This document shows, piece after piece, positions 1 through 10,295 of a DNA stretch of 64,000 bases. This stretch comes from Sulfurovum sp. XGS-02 (GTDB lineage Bacteria; Campylobacterota; Campylobacteria; Campylobacterales; Sulfurovaceae). Within the stretch, counting starts at the first letter, position 1. Each line of letters starts with the position of its first letter. Below the pieces are notes generated by a model. That model saw only the letters and a program-made list of their open reading frames with translations. It was not told the DNA's origin and did no database searches. A program made the position numbers and the translations under genes. The stretch spans positions 992,001-1,056,000 of the forward strand of contig NZ_CP093312.1 in NCBI RefSeq assembly GCF_023213175.1, given 5' to 3'.

Positions 1-40
1 AAGAGGATGTTTATCGTAAAAAGTATAAGGAAAAAGAGTT

Positions 41-1498
41 TCATGAAACCTGCTTTGAAATATTTCTGTTGGCTAATGCACGTGGATAGTCACGATTTAC
101 TGCGATGGATTCTGCTTTCTGTTTTAACGAAGTTTCATCCAACTCTGTAGCATGTGTAAAGTCACGCTTACCTAGAATATTGGCTTCCAGGTATCCTAAT
201 GCAATGAATTGTTCTGTAATAGCATCTACCATATCCAAGACTGAAGAGACTTTGACGATCTCGCATCTGGCATAACGTTCTCGGGGGAAAGAGACTTCTG
301 CAACACGTAAAGTCGGGTCATCTCCAGGGATCTGCTGTGCTCCAAAAAGTGGTTTGCTTCCTACCGTTGCCGTATGAAAAGAGGGCATGTACTGAGAAAG
401 ATGTTCGATAGCCGCTTTTGTACGTTTTTCTGTCTCTTCTTGGGTCCAGGATTTTTCAATCTTGTCGATAAAATCCTGCCCCAGTCTGGGTTGGCAGCTT
501 ACTAGAGAGTTTGCAACCAGGCCATCTTCATAAAGTGTGATCTCTTTAGTCATGCCATGCAGCTGAAAATAACCCCCTGGATAGGGAGTGAACTGTCCCA
601 TACCTCGTGGCGTACCTCGTTCTCCATGAAAAACAACTTCGGGAAATTGTGTACCTTCACACCCATCCCAGTGACTCACATAGGCTGCTTTGAACTCTAC
701 CATCGATTTGCATGGTGCTCCGAGGAGATCATCGATCTTTCCTGTTCTAAAGCCTGCAGCATTGATGAGATAATCAAAAGAATCTGTATGGCTGACATCT
801 TCTTTGACATAACTTATATTCCACCCTTCCGTTTCAACATTTTGCTGTACATTATAGACGACGGTATTTGTATTCAGTGTAACGCACTCCAGTGCATTAA
901 GGGTCATTTCAGCAGCTGCGGAAAGCCTAAAGAGATTGAGCCCATACTCTTGAACCATGATAAGAGGAAACTGTACTTTATCTAGATCTATGTTTTTGGC
1001 TACTGGTATCATCCACTCATCAGAGGTTTCTGGTCTTTGGACCACTGTTTTTTCTCTGAGTCGTTCTATCTCCTCTTTGCTGTAAACCTGATAATAGTTT
1101 TCCGGTTTTCCCAAAACTTCATTTTTTGGGTCTTTGGCGATATGGGCTTTATATTCATCTGTCAGTAATTTCAGGCGGGGCAGAAGTGCCTCCGGGGTAG
1201 AACTGTCCGTTGTGGGTAACACGATGACCGTAGGTCTGTAATCAACAACAAAAGGGTAGAAGCGTAAAAAGTCTATGGATTGTTTCAGTAAAGTAATGCA
1301 CTGTGTATCAGAGATTTCACGATAGAGATTACCTCCTGCATGCAAATGACACCAAGGTGGACCGCTCACTAGACTTTCATCCTTTTCAAAGAGTGTCACA
1401 TTGAGTCCAAGCTGACCAAAATAGAGTGCTGCACTTGATCCTGCAGCACCTCCCCCAATAATGGCAATTTTTACTTTACTCTTTTCTATCATACTCAT
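41..1498 (-). CDS. FAD-dependent oxidoreductase, substrate unknown
   Basis: A 485-aa flavoprotein. The N-terminus has a Rossmann dinucleotide fold: beta strand, GGGAAGSSAALYF glycine motif (about residues 15-27), then the acidic end of strand 2 (LFEKDE) that contacts the FAD ribose. No signal peptide or membrane segment is visible. The middle and C-terminal parts do not match a family I can name; the general plan resembles DadA/malate:quinone oxidoreductase-like enzymes. The start ATG at 1498 overlaps the stop of the upstream phosphatase gene by 4 bp (ATGA type), so the two are translationally coupled. A second ATG lies two codons downstream. The FAD fold is clear; the reaction is not. Confidence 0.75.
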   Translation of the reverse strand: MSMIEKSKVKIAIIGGGAAGSSAALYFGQLGLNVTLFEKDESLVSGPPWCHLHAGGNLYREISDTQCITLLKQSIDFLRFYPFVVDYRPTVIVLPTTDSSTPEALLPRLKLLTDEYKAHIAKDPKNEVLGKPENYYQVYSKEEIERLREKTVVQRPETSDEWMIPVAKNIDLDKVQFPLIMVQEYGLNLFRLSAAAEMTLNALECVTLNTNTVVYNVQQNVETEGWNISYVKEDVSHTDSFDYLINAAGFRTGKIDDLLGAPCKSMVEFKAAYVSHWDGCEGTQFPEVVFHGERGTPRGMGQFTPYPGGYFQLHGMTKEITLYEDGLVANSLVSCQPRLGQDFIDKIEKSWTQEETEKRTKAAIEHLSQYMPSFHTATVGSKPLFGAQQIPGDDPTLRVAEVSFPRERYARCEIVKVSSVLDMVDAITEQFIALGYLEANILGKRDFTHATELDETSLKQKAESIAVNRDYPRALANRNISKQVS

Positions 1499-2169
1499 AG
1501 CAGTGCATTTAACTCCGAAAAATCATTTATGATACATGTCGGGTCATATACCCCGATCTCTTCACCATAATTATACCCATATGTCACACCGACACTTTGC
1601 ATACCGCAGGTATTGGCAGCCAATAGGTCATTTTTAGAGTCACCGACCATTACACACTGATCTACACTGACATGCATATGCTCGCAAGCATGCAGTAAGG
1701 GCAGGGGATCTGGTTTCTTTTTCTCCAAACTGTCTCCACCCAACCAAAAGTCAAATACGCCGTCAAGCCCCAGTGCTTTGAGGATAGGTCCGACAAAATC
1801 AAAGGGTTTATTGGTGACGATCACCAAACGGTACCCTTTCTCTTTTAAGGTATGTAGCGTATCGGATACATTGGGGTAGGCAGCCGTATCGATACATAGA
1901 TTTTGTCCGTAGAATGTTAAAAAGATCTCTAAAGCTTTTTCAAACAGGACCGGATCGAGATTTTCATCTATCTCTGTCTGTCCTGATAAGGCACGTTTTA
2001 CCAACATTTGTGCCCCGTTGCCCACCCAGTAACGGATCGTATCTTCACTGAATGTCTCACGATGTAATGCTTTTAACATATGATTAACTGCTACTGCCAA
2101 GTCCGGTACACTGTCGATCAGTGTACCATCCAGGTCAAATAAAATGACTTCTTTCTGAGTAAATTTCAA
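1495..2169 (-). CDS. gph: HAD-superfamily phosphoglycolate phosphatase
   Basis: 224 aa, the usual Gph length. It would hydrolyse 2-phosphoglycolate, a by-product of DNA repair and oxygenation chemistry, to glycolate. HAD motif I DLDGTLIDS (about residues 12-20) holds the nucleophilic Asp and acid/base Asp; motif II is VTNKP; the motif III Lys is in KKKPDP; motif IV is MVGDSKNDLLAA. A helical cap domain lies between motifs I and II. The start is TTG, with AAGG about 8 nt upstream and no better ATG nearby. It is coupled to the following FAD oxidoreductase by a 4-bp overlap. Related pyrophosphatases of the HAD family (PpaX) cannot be excluded. Confidence 0.85.
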   Translation of the reverse strand: MKFTQKEVILFDLDGTLIDSVPDLAVAVNHMLKALHRETFSEDTIRYWVGNGAQMLVKRALSGQTEIDENLDPVLFEKALEIFLTFYGQNLCIDTAAYPNVSDTLHTLKEKGYRLVIVTNKPFDFVGPILKALGLDGVFDFWLGGDSLEKKKPDPLPLLHACEHMHVSVDQCVMVGDSKNDLLAANTCGMQSVGVTYGYNYGEEIGVYDPTCIINDFSELNALL

Positions 2170-2289
2170 ATTTAAAACCTTGTTCTGATTTTTTATATAA
2201 CTTATTTATATTATTCCGGTTGATTATACATTTTTTATCTAAAAATGCTTAATCTACGGAAAAGTTGCAACTTTCATACTATAGTATTG

Positions 2290-2766
2290 TTACAGATTTG
2301 TGTGATTATGCTTCTTTTCATAGGTGGAGAGAAATTTCTGATAACTTTCATAATATTCTTGGTATTCCTCTTGAAGTACTTCATTCATTTCAAAAGCGAT
2401 CTCATTTGTATACGCTTCAAATGTGCCTGCCGGGTGTTCATTCTTCCAAGTATCATATTCGAGTTTTTCAAATAACCCAAAAGCAGCAATACCCATGAAT
2501 GGCATAGCCGACAGGGTTCTCTGTATTTTTGCTTTAGCCCTTTCTCTGGCTTTTACTTTGGCCAATTTCTTTTGATGCCTGCGTTTTAGCTTAGCTATTT
2601 TTTTCGCATGAGACTTTTTGAGCCTGGAGAGTTCTATTTTATGCTTAAGTTTTTCGGATGTCACAGCTGTAAGTGCAGCGTTGGCCAAGCTCTCTTGCCA
2701 AAAAGAGTATCCTTTCATTCCTCCCAACACTAAAGCAATGATGATGATCATAGATATTTTTTTCAT
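2290..2766 (-). CDS. hypothetical protein with N-terminal anchor and basic coiled coil
   Basis: 158 aa, no family recognised. Residues 1-22 form a hydrophobic signal or anchor (MKKISMIIIIALVLGGMKG). Residues 40-85 are extremely rich in Lys/Arg with a regular heptad-like pattern (KLKHKIELSRLKKSHAKKIAKLK), predicting a basic coiled coil. A short hydrophobic patch (MPFMGIAAFGLF) and an acidic, Tyr/Glu-rich C-terminus follow. An AGGT Shine-Dalgarno lies about 7 nt before the ATG. Probably envelope-associated; the function is not inferable. Confidence 0.6.
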   Translation of the reverse strand: MKKISMIIIIALVLGGMKGYSFWQESLANAALTAVTSEKLKHKIELSRLKKSHAKKIAKLKRRHQKKLAKVKARERAKAKIQRTLSAMPFMGIAAFGLFEKLEYDTWKNEHPAGTFEAYTNEIAFEMNEVLQEEYQEYYESYQKFLSTYEKKHNHTNL

Positions 2767-2961
2767 ACATTTAACCTGCTATTTTTCTGATACCAACTAT
2801 AGTGTATATGAAGCATTATATATCAGTTAACTTATAACCCTCCCAAGAAAAAAAGCTCTCAAGAGATGCAGAGAGTATAGCTCTCGATCTCTTTTCTCGT
2901 TAGATATGTAACTTAATAACCTTTCAGCTAAAATATCACTCACTAAAATAGAAAGAATCAA

Positions 2962-4029
2962 ATGAAACTAATCTACCCACTGAACGTCAAAAATGAATTT
3001 GTATTTAACTCTTCTCCCAGAGATTTTACCGTAGAAGAGATACCTCTGTATGAGTTTACGGGTGAGGGTGAACACCTGGTACTCAAAGTACGTAAAAAAG
3101 AGTTAACGACATGGGATATGCTTGATGTCATTTCCAATCATGTAGGTATACGCCGCCGTGATATGGGCTATGCGGGGTTAAAAGACAAACATGCCATGAC
3201 GATACAGTACATCTCTCTGCCAGCAAAATTTGAAGAGAAGTTAAAAACCTTTACTCATGAGAAGATCAAGATCTTATCTATGGTCCGTCATAACAATAAG
3301 ATACGGGTAGGGCATCTAAAAGGGAATCGTTTTAAAATTCGTTTGAAAAAAGTACTTGGTGTACAAAAAGATAAACTGGATTCTGTACTGAGCTGGATAA
3401 AAGCCAATGGTGTCCCAAACTATTTTGGAAACCAGCGCTTTGGTACAGACGGGAACAACTGGGAAGACGGGAAAAAACTCATAGATGGAAAACTCAAAAT
3501 ACGTGACAGAAAAACAAAAGAGTTTTTGATGGGCGCCTACCAAAGCTATCTTTTCAATCAATGGCTCTCCAAACGTATGGAACTCAATCACCTGCTGGAA
3601 AAATTCACTGAGTCTGAGACGGAACAGGTATTGAACTTGCCTGAAGGCTCGCTCAGAGGTACAAAGTCCCAGCCAAACTTCTTTAAACTGGTAGAGGGAG
3701 ATGTAATGATGCACTATCCTTACGGTCGTTTATTTACGGTAGAGAACCTGGAAGAAGAAGCCAAACGCTTCCAAGCCAAAGATATCGCACCAGCAGGACT
3801 GCTTCCCGGGAAAAAGACAAACAGGGCTCAAGGTGTTGCCGGTTTGATAGAAGCACCTTTTGCAGAAGATATGAATTTAAATGGTGCCAGACGCTATGCA
3901 TGGATACAGGTCACCGAGATCAGCAAAAATTATGTAGAAGAGAAAGCCCATTATGAGTTAAGCTTTGCTTTGCCTAAGGGCTGTTACGCTACAAACGTCT
4001 TGGATGTTCTAAGAGGCGGAGAAGCATAG
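2962..4029 (+). CDS. truD: tRNA pseudouridine(13) synthase TruD
   Basis: 355 aa. Isomerises U13 of tRNA(Glu) to pseudouridine. The catalytic Asp is in the family motif GLKDKHAMT (about residues 74-82). Further TruD signatures are PRDFTVEEIPLYEFTGEGEH near the N-terminus and VPNYFGNQRFG (about 152-162). The insertion that separates TruD from other pseudouridine synthases is present (region around EGSLRGTKSQPN, with KLVEGDVMMHYPYGRLF). Full length for the family. The ATG has only a weak purine-rich leader. It stands alone on the + strand between a minus-strand gene and a small Tyr/His-rich gene. Confidence 0.93.
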   Translation: MKLIYPLNVKNEFVFNSSPRDFTVEEIPLYEFTGEGEHLVLKVRKKELTTWDMLDVISNHVGIRRRDMGYAGLKDKHAMTIQYISLPAKFEEKLKTFTHEKIKILSMVRHNNKIRVGHLKGNRFKIRLKKVLGVQKDKLDSVLSWIKANGVPNYFGNQRFGTDGNNWEDGKKLIDGKLKIRDRKTKEFLMGAYQSYLFNQWLSKRMELNHLLEKFTESETEQVLNLPEGSLRGTKSQPNFFKLVEGDVMMHYPYGRLFTVENLEEEAKRFQAKDIAPAGLLPGKKTNRAQGVAGLIEAPFAEDMNLNGARRYAWIQVTEISKNYVEEKAHYELSFALPKGCYATNVLDVLRGGEA

Positions 4030-4125
4030 ATCGCAAGTAACCCCTTAGATACGTGAATGATTTCACACTTATTACACACTACTAGTTTATGATTTAATTC
4101 AATGATCACTACAAAGGAAAGTATC

Positions 4126-4491
4126 ATGAGAAGAAGAAATCTTAAACTCATAAGTGCAGAAAGCATACTTGTTTCAGCATTGATCTTTAATGCATGTAAT
4201 CACCAGGAGAGAGCATTTGCCACTGGTGTAGGTGTTGGTGTTATAGCTGCCTCAGTCTACAGTTATCCTCACTATTATGGTCATCCCTACTATTATTTCG
4301 ATGGCAGATATTACTATGGCGGATATTATCGTGATGGATTTTACTACTATAAAGGACAGAGATTTAGAAATGGACACTACTACCATAGAGGATACAGATA
4401 CCATCATGGTCACCGTTATCGTGCACGTGTAGGTCATTACGGTTACTATCAAAATAGAAAACAATATGACAATCGCCACAGATATAGATAG
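4126..4491 (+). CDS. Tyr/His/Arg-rich small envelope protein
   Basis: 121 aa when started at 4126. This ATG has AAAGGA 7 nt upstream, whereas the in-frame ATG at 4102 lacks a Shine-Dalgarno. Residues 1-40 contain a hydrophobic stretch ending in Cys (LIFNACNHQ), a poor lipobox, followed by a Gly/Val patch (ATGVGVGVIAASVY). From about residue 45 to the end it is low complexity, made almost entirely of Tyr, His, Gly and Arg (HYYGHPYYYFDGRYYYGGYY). Such tails may bind metal or polymerise, but that is inference. No homologous family is recognised with certainty. Confidence 0.65.
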   Translation: MRRRNLKLISAESILVSALIFNACNHQERAFATGVGVGVIAASVYSYPHYYGHPYYYFDGRYYYGGYYRDGFYYYKGQRFRNGHYYHRGYRYHHGHRYRARVGHYGYYQNRKQYDNRHRYR

Positions 4492-4521
4492 TCACTGAAA
4501 TTGTAAATTGAAGGGAATTTT

Positions 4522-4620
4522 ATCTTAGGTAGAGCAAGGTTGGGTTTGTTTCGTTGGTAGTCGAGACAACAATGTTTTTCTAAAAGGAGGAAGAATAAAA
4601 AAAACTGCCATACCTAAGAT
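4522..4620. other. structured intergenic element (long inverted repeat)
   Basis: The gene-free stretch 4492-4703 contains a 10-bp perfect inverted repeat, ATCTTAGGTA at 4522-4531 and TACCTAAGAT at 4611-4620. Nested inside is a second stem, TTGTTTCG (4546-4553) with CGAGACAA (4562-4569, one G-U pair). Between the stems lie a consensus Shine-Dalgarno (AAAGGAGG) and an A-run, without an ORF after them. Could be a small RNA, a mobile-element remnant or a decayed gene leader. Confidence 0.4.
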
Positions 4621-4703
4621 ATGTGCGAATTGTATCTAAATAAGATAAAATTAGTCTTAATTTAAAACTTATAACTAAAATTTGTTCAAATTATTTTTTA
4701 AAC

Positions 4704-5045
4704 CTAGCAGACAAGCCAGTTTTCCATTTTGAAAATCTCCTCTGTAGCAGGCATTCCTTTCCATCCGTTCGATTCCAGATACATCATTTTATTTCCGAAA
4801 TATCCTACAATATACTTCTCTTTGTAGATTGGGAAGGTTCCCGAGTGAAACATGGCAAAAATATCTTCATAGCTTTTGGCTGTTTCATAATAGGTGAAAT
4901 CAAAACTGTGCAGGGCAATCAATGCTGTTTGCAGCATCTCATTTTGATGCATAGCACTGCTAAGAACATAATAGGAAGGGTAGGGTACAGCAGGATCATC
5001 CAGCAGTTCTGAGATATAGAATCTTTCTTTTTTCTTGTTATACAT
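4704..5045 (-). CDS. hypothetical protein, 113 aa
   Basis: No family recognised. A soluble, aromatic-rich protein without signal peptide or membrane segment, ending in Cys (ENWLVC). The start ATG at 5045 has no clear Shine-Dalgarno. What makes it notable is its promoter region: the 28 bp at 5078-5105 are identical, in the same orientation relative to the gene, to 28 bp before the unrelated small gene at 55385. The two are therefore probably controlled by the same regulator. Confidence 0.6.
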   Translation of the reverse strand: MYNKKKERFYISELLDDPAVPYPSYYVLSSAMHQNEMLQTALIALHSFDFTYYETAKSYEDIFAMFHSGTFPIYKEKYIVGYFGNKMMYLESNGWKGMPATEEIFKMENWLVC

Positions 5046-5077
5046 AGCGGCATTGTAGGATATTGTGCTATAGAGTA

Positions 5078-5105
5078 GCTAAAAATATGTCATATTGTCA
5101 TATTT
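5078..5105 (-). promoter_or_regulatory. 28-bp element with tandem ATATGACA, copy 1
   Basis: Read on the minus strand, this element holds two directly abutting copies of ATATGACA followed by TATTTTTAGC. It ends about 33 bp before the ATG at 5045. All 28 bases match the copy at 55310-55337. The tandem 8-bp spacing suggests a binding site for a regulator that recognises direct repeats, or a specialised promoter. The regulator is unknown. Confidence 0.6.
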
Positions 5106-5133
5106 ATCATGTAAGCATCAGGCAGGGGAGAGG

Positions 5134-7005
5134 CTACCATGAGCCTCCACCTCCACCTCCACCGCCACCTCCTGAGAAGCCACCACCACCGGAGAAACCG
5201 CTGCCGCCATTAGCACTTTTTGATGGAAGTGTAGATGCAGCACTGAGAGAAGAGGAGAATCGACCCAAACCTGACACATCTCCATGATACCAATAGGGTG
5301 GATTTACATGCAAAATATTATAGAAGGAGAGCCAATGGTCCGCTTCATCAAAGAGAACGGCATAGGGCAACATCTTTTCCAGGTAAAGTGGATCCATTGT
5401 TAAACGTCTTTTTATCTCATCTTGTTTTACCCGTTTAATAAACTCTTTTAAACCCAATAGATGTTTGGATGCATAGGCTCCTTTTTGTGTAAACTTACCT
5501 ATTTTTCTATAGGACAAAACTAAAGCTGCCACCAGTACGATCAGAACACCTATCGGACCAACAATAAGATCATTTAGATGGATGCCTTCTTTCTGTATGG
5601 CAAGAAAAGGTATCATGCCTGCTGTAGCAAAAATAAGACCTGTTATTTTAGAGAACCAGTTTCTATTCAACGCCATAACATTAAGACCGACACCGCCAAA
5701 GACAAGAGGAAAGATAAGAAGAAAGATCACCTCTTCTCCAAACTTCAGATAGAGGTTGTAAAGTACCAATCCCACAACAGGAAGTAAAAACACAACACTC
5801 TTGGCTAAAAAGTTTCTGCGTACCCTTTGTGGATTTTCAACCATATATCCATCAGCCACCGACCAAGTGTAAAGGTTATCATTGATATATTTGAACCCTT
5901 TCTGCAGGGCCGATGCTTTTTCTTCGGAACCCGAAGTGAGCACAAAACTGTTTTTCCCTTTAAAAAGTACCTGTTCAAGCAGATACTTTTGGTCCATTCT
6001 TAAATTTGAAGTATTCCTCTCTTTACGTGTTAAAATAGGATCAAGTTTCTTCTCTCTTTGGTCAATCTCCAGATACCCCAAATGTGCCAGTTCAAGCACT
6101 GCTGCTGCAAAATCTTTATTGTCAGTGAACTTGTCCAGAACAAGTCCTGATTCCAACAGACTTAACCCTTTGGGAGGTTCATATTGCACTGCGATGGACC
6201 GCTTGTCGACAAATCCTCTATTCTTAGTGTAGCTATGATAAAAATAGAGCAAAAAACCGACCAATGCAGCCCAATGAAAATGGCCCAAAAACCACTCCAT
6301 AAAAGTGGCTTTGACATTCTCCAGACCATTTTGATCTAAAATATCAGCCGGATATGCCAGCTCAACCGTTGCACCTTCATAAGGATTAAGCCTAGCTACT
6401 TTCACTTGCAGTTGTCTTGGATCTATCCATATACTCGTAGCTGAAGAACGCTTAGATCCGTAACGGCCTGTGTATGTTGAGAGTGCAATGTCATACTGAC
6501 TGAGAGATGAGGGCAAGAAAAAATTTGCTTCAATGTTTATAACAGGGATCTGCCATCCCGTACCTATGATATTCCAGCGTATGGCATCATCTTCTTCATC
6601 TTGCGCAGCAGGAAGTACACCTTTTTTCACACGGTAAGCGATCTTATAATGGTGTTTTCCCGTGATATAGGTATGTGCTGAACCTATTTTCAAACGGATG
6701 ACATCTCCTGCCTGCGCAGAAGCAAGTGTGGACTGCTGCCACTCTACGATACCCCCATCAAGCTGTACAGAAAAGTGATAGAGCCCCAGATCTTTTATAA
6801 GGTTATTTCTTTTGATGGTGTAAGGTATATCACGGAAGATCCCGTGCTTTCTTTGACCTTCAAAATCATAGGTGATAGACTCTACGATAGAGAGTTCACC
6901 ACTCTGTTCTACCGTAATATCTATCTTATAGTTTGAGATCTTTTCAGCGTAAACAGAGGCATTCAACCCCAAAAAGAGGAGGGTGAGGATGAGTAGTTTT
7001 TTCAT
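5134..7005 (-). CDS. DUF2207-family membrane protein
   Basis: 623 aa. A signal peptide (residues 1-20, ending SVYA) leads to an extracytoplasmic beta-rich DUF2207 domain (about 21-230; YKIDITVEQSGELSIVESI, GIFRDIPY). Transmembrane segments lie near 238-255, 400-420, 425-445, 455-470 and 480-497, with cytoplasmic parts between. The tail after about residue 590 is glycine-only low complexity (GGGGFSGGGG...SW), as is common in this family. It follows the lemA-like gene by 4 bp; LemA/DUF2207 pairs are recurrent in bacteria. Function unknown, probably an envelope complex. Confidence 0.85.
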   Translation of the reverse strand: MKKLLILTLLFLGLNASVYAEKISNYKIDITVEQSGELSIVESITYDFEGQRKHGIFRDIPYTIKRNNLIKDLGLYHFSVQLDGGIVEWQQSTLASAQAGDVIRLKIGSAHTYITGKHHYKIAYRVKKGVLPAAQDEEDDAIRWNIIGTGWQIPVINIEANFFLPSSLSQYDIALSTYTGRYGSKRSSATSIWIDPRQLQVKVARLNPYEGATVELAYPADILDQNGLENVKATFMEWFLGHFHWAALVGFLLYFYHSYTKNRGFVDKRSIAVQYEPPKGLSLLESGLVLDKFTDNKDFAAAVLELAHLGYLEIDQREKKLDPILTRKERNTSNLRMDQKYLLEQVLFKGKNSFVLTSGSEEKASALQKGFKYINDNLYTWSVADGYMVENPQRVRRNFLAKSVVFLLPVVGLVLYNLYLKFGEEVIFLLIFPLVFGGVGLNVMALNRNWFSKITGLIFATAGMIPFLAIQKEGIHLNDLIVGPIGVLIVLVAALVLSYRKIGKFTQKGAYASKHLLGLKEFIKRVKQDEIKRRLTMDPLYLEKMLPYAVLFDEADHWLSFYNILHVNPPYWYHGDVSGLGRFSSSLSAASTLPSKSANGGSGFSGGGGFSGGGGGGGGGGSW

Positions 7006-7009
7006 AAAG

Positions 7010-7573
7010 TTAAAAGTTTATTTTAGGCATCTTTTTTGCAGCTTCGGCTTCACTCTCATCCAGCTCAAAATATTCACGAGCGGTAAAGTTAAACTTTCTG
7101 GCTATATAAAGATCAGGAAAGGAGTCAAGTCTGTAGTTATAATCTCTGACGATGGCATTATAGTAGCGTCTTGCATTTTGCAGAGCATCTTCGATACCTG
7201 ATAACTCATTTTGCAGTTTTATAAATGTCGTATTTGCTTTAAGATCAGGGTAGGCTTCAGCCAGTGCAAAGAGTTTGCCCAGGGCCCCTGAGATCATATT
7301 GGCTGCAGCAGCCTTTTCATCTATGCTTCCTGCATCCAAACCCTGTTGGCGTGCCTGTATCACTTTTTCAAGAGTCTCTGCTTCATAATCCTTATATCCT
7401 TTGACCGTATCTACCAGTGCAGGGATTAGATCATAGCGACGCTTTAATTGCACATCGATATCGGACCATGCTGCATCTATACCAGTACGTAGGGATATGA
7501 ACCTGTTATAGATGACAACAAGATAAGCAGCTACTGCTACAATGATCAGTAAAACGATATTTCCAAAACTCAT
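7010..7573 (-). CDS. lemA: LemA family protein
   Basis: 187 aa. A single N-terminal membrane segment (residues 4-24) exposes a short N-terminus outside, followed by the LemA helical domain (YNRFISLRTGIDAAWSDIDVQLKRRYDLIPALVDTVKGY, about 25-63, with ARRYYNAIVRDYN near 133). Shine-Dalgarno AAAGGAAG precedes the ATG. It is the first gene of a two-gene operon with the DUF2207 protein. LemA proteins are scaffolds of unclear role at the inner membrane. Confidence 0.92.
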   Translation of the reverse strand: MSFGNIVLLIIVAVAAYLVVIYNRFISLRTGIDAAWSDIDVQLKRRYDLIPALVDTVKGYKDYEAETLEKVIQARQQGLDAGSIDEKAAAANMISGALGKLFALAEAYPDLKANTTFIKLQNELSGIEDALQNARRYYNAIVRDYNYRLDSFPDLYIARKFNFTAREYFELDESEAEAAKKMPKINF

Positions 7574-7623
7574 TTCTCTTCCTTTAATGGTTGTATATTT
7601 TTATTATAACAAAAGATACTTTT

Positions 7624-7971
7624 TTACTCTTCTAAATGTTCTTTCTCTTCCTTGAGGACGTAGATAAAAGTATCGACATCGAGTTCATCATATCTCTCAA
7701 CACTCACAGCCGTGCGCACAAACTCCTCTCCTTCAAATTCATCGAGATACTCCCAATGCTCATCAAGATTTCGTGAGTAGAACAGATATCCATGCACTGT
7801 ATCGCCATCTGGGTCGAGTTTGATGCCCGGATACCCCATAGAGGCCGACCACCCTGCACCTATAAGATTTCCTCGAACCGTTGCGGGGACAAACTTACCT
7901 GTGATATTTTCCAGTACATGGCCATTGGGACAATTTGGCATCAGCGTACCGTATACAAATAATGTTTCCAT
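7624..7971 (-). CDS. gamma-glutamylcyclotransferase-like (AIG2/GGCT fold) protein
   Basis: 115 aa from the ATG at 7971. The in-frame codons upstream to 8031 are unlikely coding because the family starts at METLFVYGTLMPN and AAAGG precedes 7971. The YGTL substrate-binding motif (residues 6-9) and the acidic catalytic position in YLDEFEGEEF (about 82-91) fit the GGCT/AIG2 fold. Such proteins cleave gamma-glutamylamines or glutamyl peptides; the substrate here is unknown. The gene is divergent from the nucleotidase gene at 8086. Confidence 0.8.
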   Translation of the reverse strand: METLFVYGTLMPNCPNGHVLENITGKFVPATVRGNLIGAGWSASMGYPGIKLDPDGDTVHGYLFYSRNLDEHWEYLDEFEGEEFVRTAVSVERYDELDVDTFIYVLKEEKEHLEE

Positions 7972-8085
7972 TTTTGACCTTTGATTTAGTAAAAGAATTC
8001 TAGCATAGGTTTTATTTGGTAAACTCTTCACTCTGACACCTAAAGTAAAATTGACTACAATACAGCAAACAATAAAAGGAAAGCT

Positions 8086-8979
8086 ATGGCTTATGATCTT
8101 CAGAACAAACTTGTAATTGCTATCTCATCCCGTGCACTATTTAGCCTTGAAGAAGAAAACAGCATTTTTGACAAAGATGGATTAGAAGCATATTATAACT
8201 ATCAGCTGTCTCATTTGGATGATCCTTTATCCAAAGGTTCTGCATTCAAATTTGTACAGAATCTGCTTGCCATTAACAAAAAATTTGATAACAAACTGAT
8301 AGAAGTGATCATCCTTTCTCGTAATAACGCAGCGACAGGCTTGCGTATAGGACGCTCCATTGAACACTACAAGCTGGATATCGAACGTACCGGATGGACG
8401 GCAGGCACGCCTGTAAGCAGGTACCTTGAAGCGTTTAAGGTAGACTTATTTCTTTCTGTACACTCTCCGGATGTTGAGGAGGCAGTCAACTCGGGTGTGG
8501 CTGCTGCGACCATACTTCCGCATACGCCTATCACCTCTGAGGAGAGTGATATGGTAAAAATAGCTTTCGATGGAGATGCAGTCCTGTTTGGGGATGAAAG
8601 TGAAAGGATCTATCAGGAAAAAGGTTTGGAAGCGTTCATCGAACACGAACGTGAAAATGCCAAAAATCCGTTAAGTCAAGGACCGTTTTTCAAGTTTCTT
8701 AAAACAATATCAGAGATACAGGACAAGTTCCCTATGGAAGGATCACCTATCCGTACAGCCCTGGTGACTGCAAGAAATTTCTCTACACATGAAAGAGTGT
8801 TAGGTACATTAGAGGGGTGGGGTGTACGTGTAGATGAAGCCTTTTTCCAAGGCGGCGTACAAAAAAGAGAAGTTGTTAAAGCGTTCGGGGCTGATATATT
8901 TTTTGATGATCAGGATACGCATTTAGAGCATACATCCAAAGAGACCCCCTCTGCAAAAGTCCCATATAGGCGATCATAG
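8086..8979 (+). CDS. cytosolic 5'-nucleotidase (NT5C1-like)
   Basis: 297 aa, matching the 5'-nucleotidase family related to vertebrate cN-I, common in Campylobacterota. It would dephosphorylate nucleoside monophosphates in the cytoplasm. Conserved blocks are LVIAISSRALFSLEEEN (about 9-25), EVIILSRNNAATGLRI (about 72-87), RTGWTAGTPV and VNSGVAAATI. The second half repeats parts of the first (IAFDGDAVLFGDESERIYQEKGLEAF; ALVTARNFSTHERVL). The C-terminal region carries FGADIFFDDQDTHLE, the likely metal site. AAAGGAA lies 5 nt before the ATG. Confidence 0.85.
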   Translation: MAYDLQNKLVIAISSRALFSLEEENSIFDKDGLEAYYNYQLSHLDDPLSKGSAFKFVQNLLAINKKFDNKLIEVIILSRNNAATGLRIGRSIEHYKLDIERTGWTAGTPVSRYLEAFKVDLFLSVHSPDVEEAVNSGVAAATILPHTPITSEESDMVKIAFDGDAVLFGDESERIYQEKGLEAFIEHERENAKNPLSQGPFFKFLKTISEIQDKFPMEGSPIRTALVTARNFSTHERVLGTLEGWGVRVDEAFFQGGVQKREVVKAFGADIFFDDQDTHLEHTSKETPSAKVPYRRS

Positions 8980-9025
8980 TATTTAATATTACACTGCTCT
9001 TTATTTGTCTTAAATGTGCTAAATA

Positions 9026-10249
<1,224 letters not shown>

Positions 10250-10295
10250 TCACTACATACCTTTTTCTTATAAGTAAATGATATAAAGGATCCTC

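Noticed and set aside
5063-5287. Proline-rich + strand ORF (runs of PPPP)
   Set aside because: Antisense shadow of the glycine-rich tail of the DUF2207 protein.
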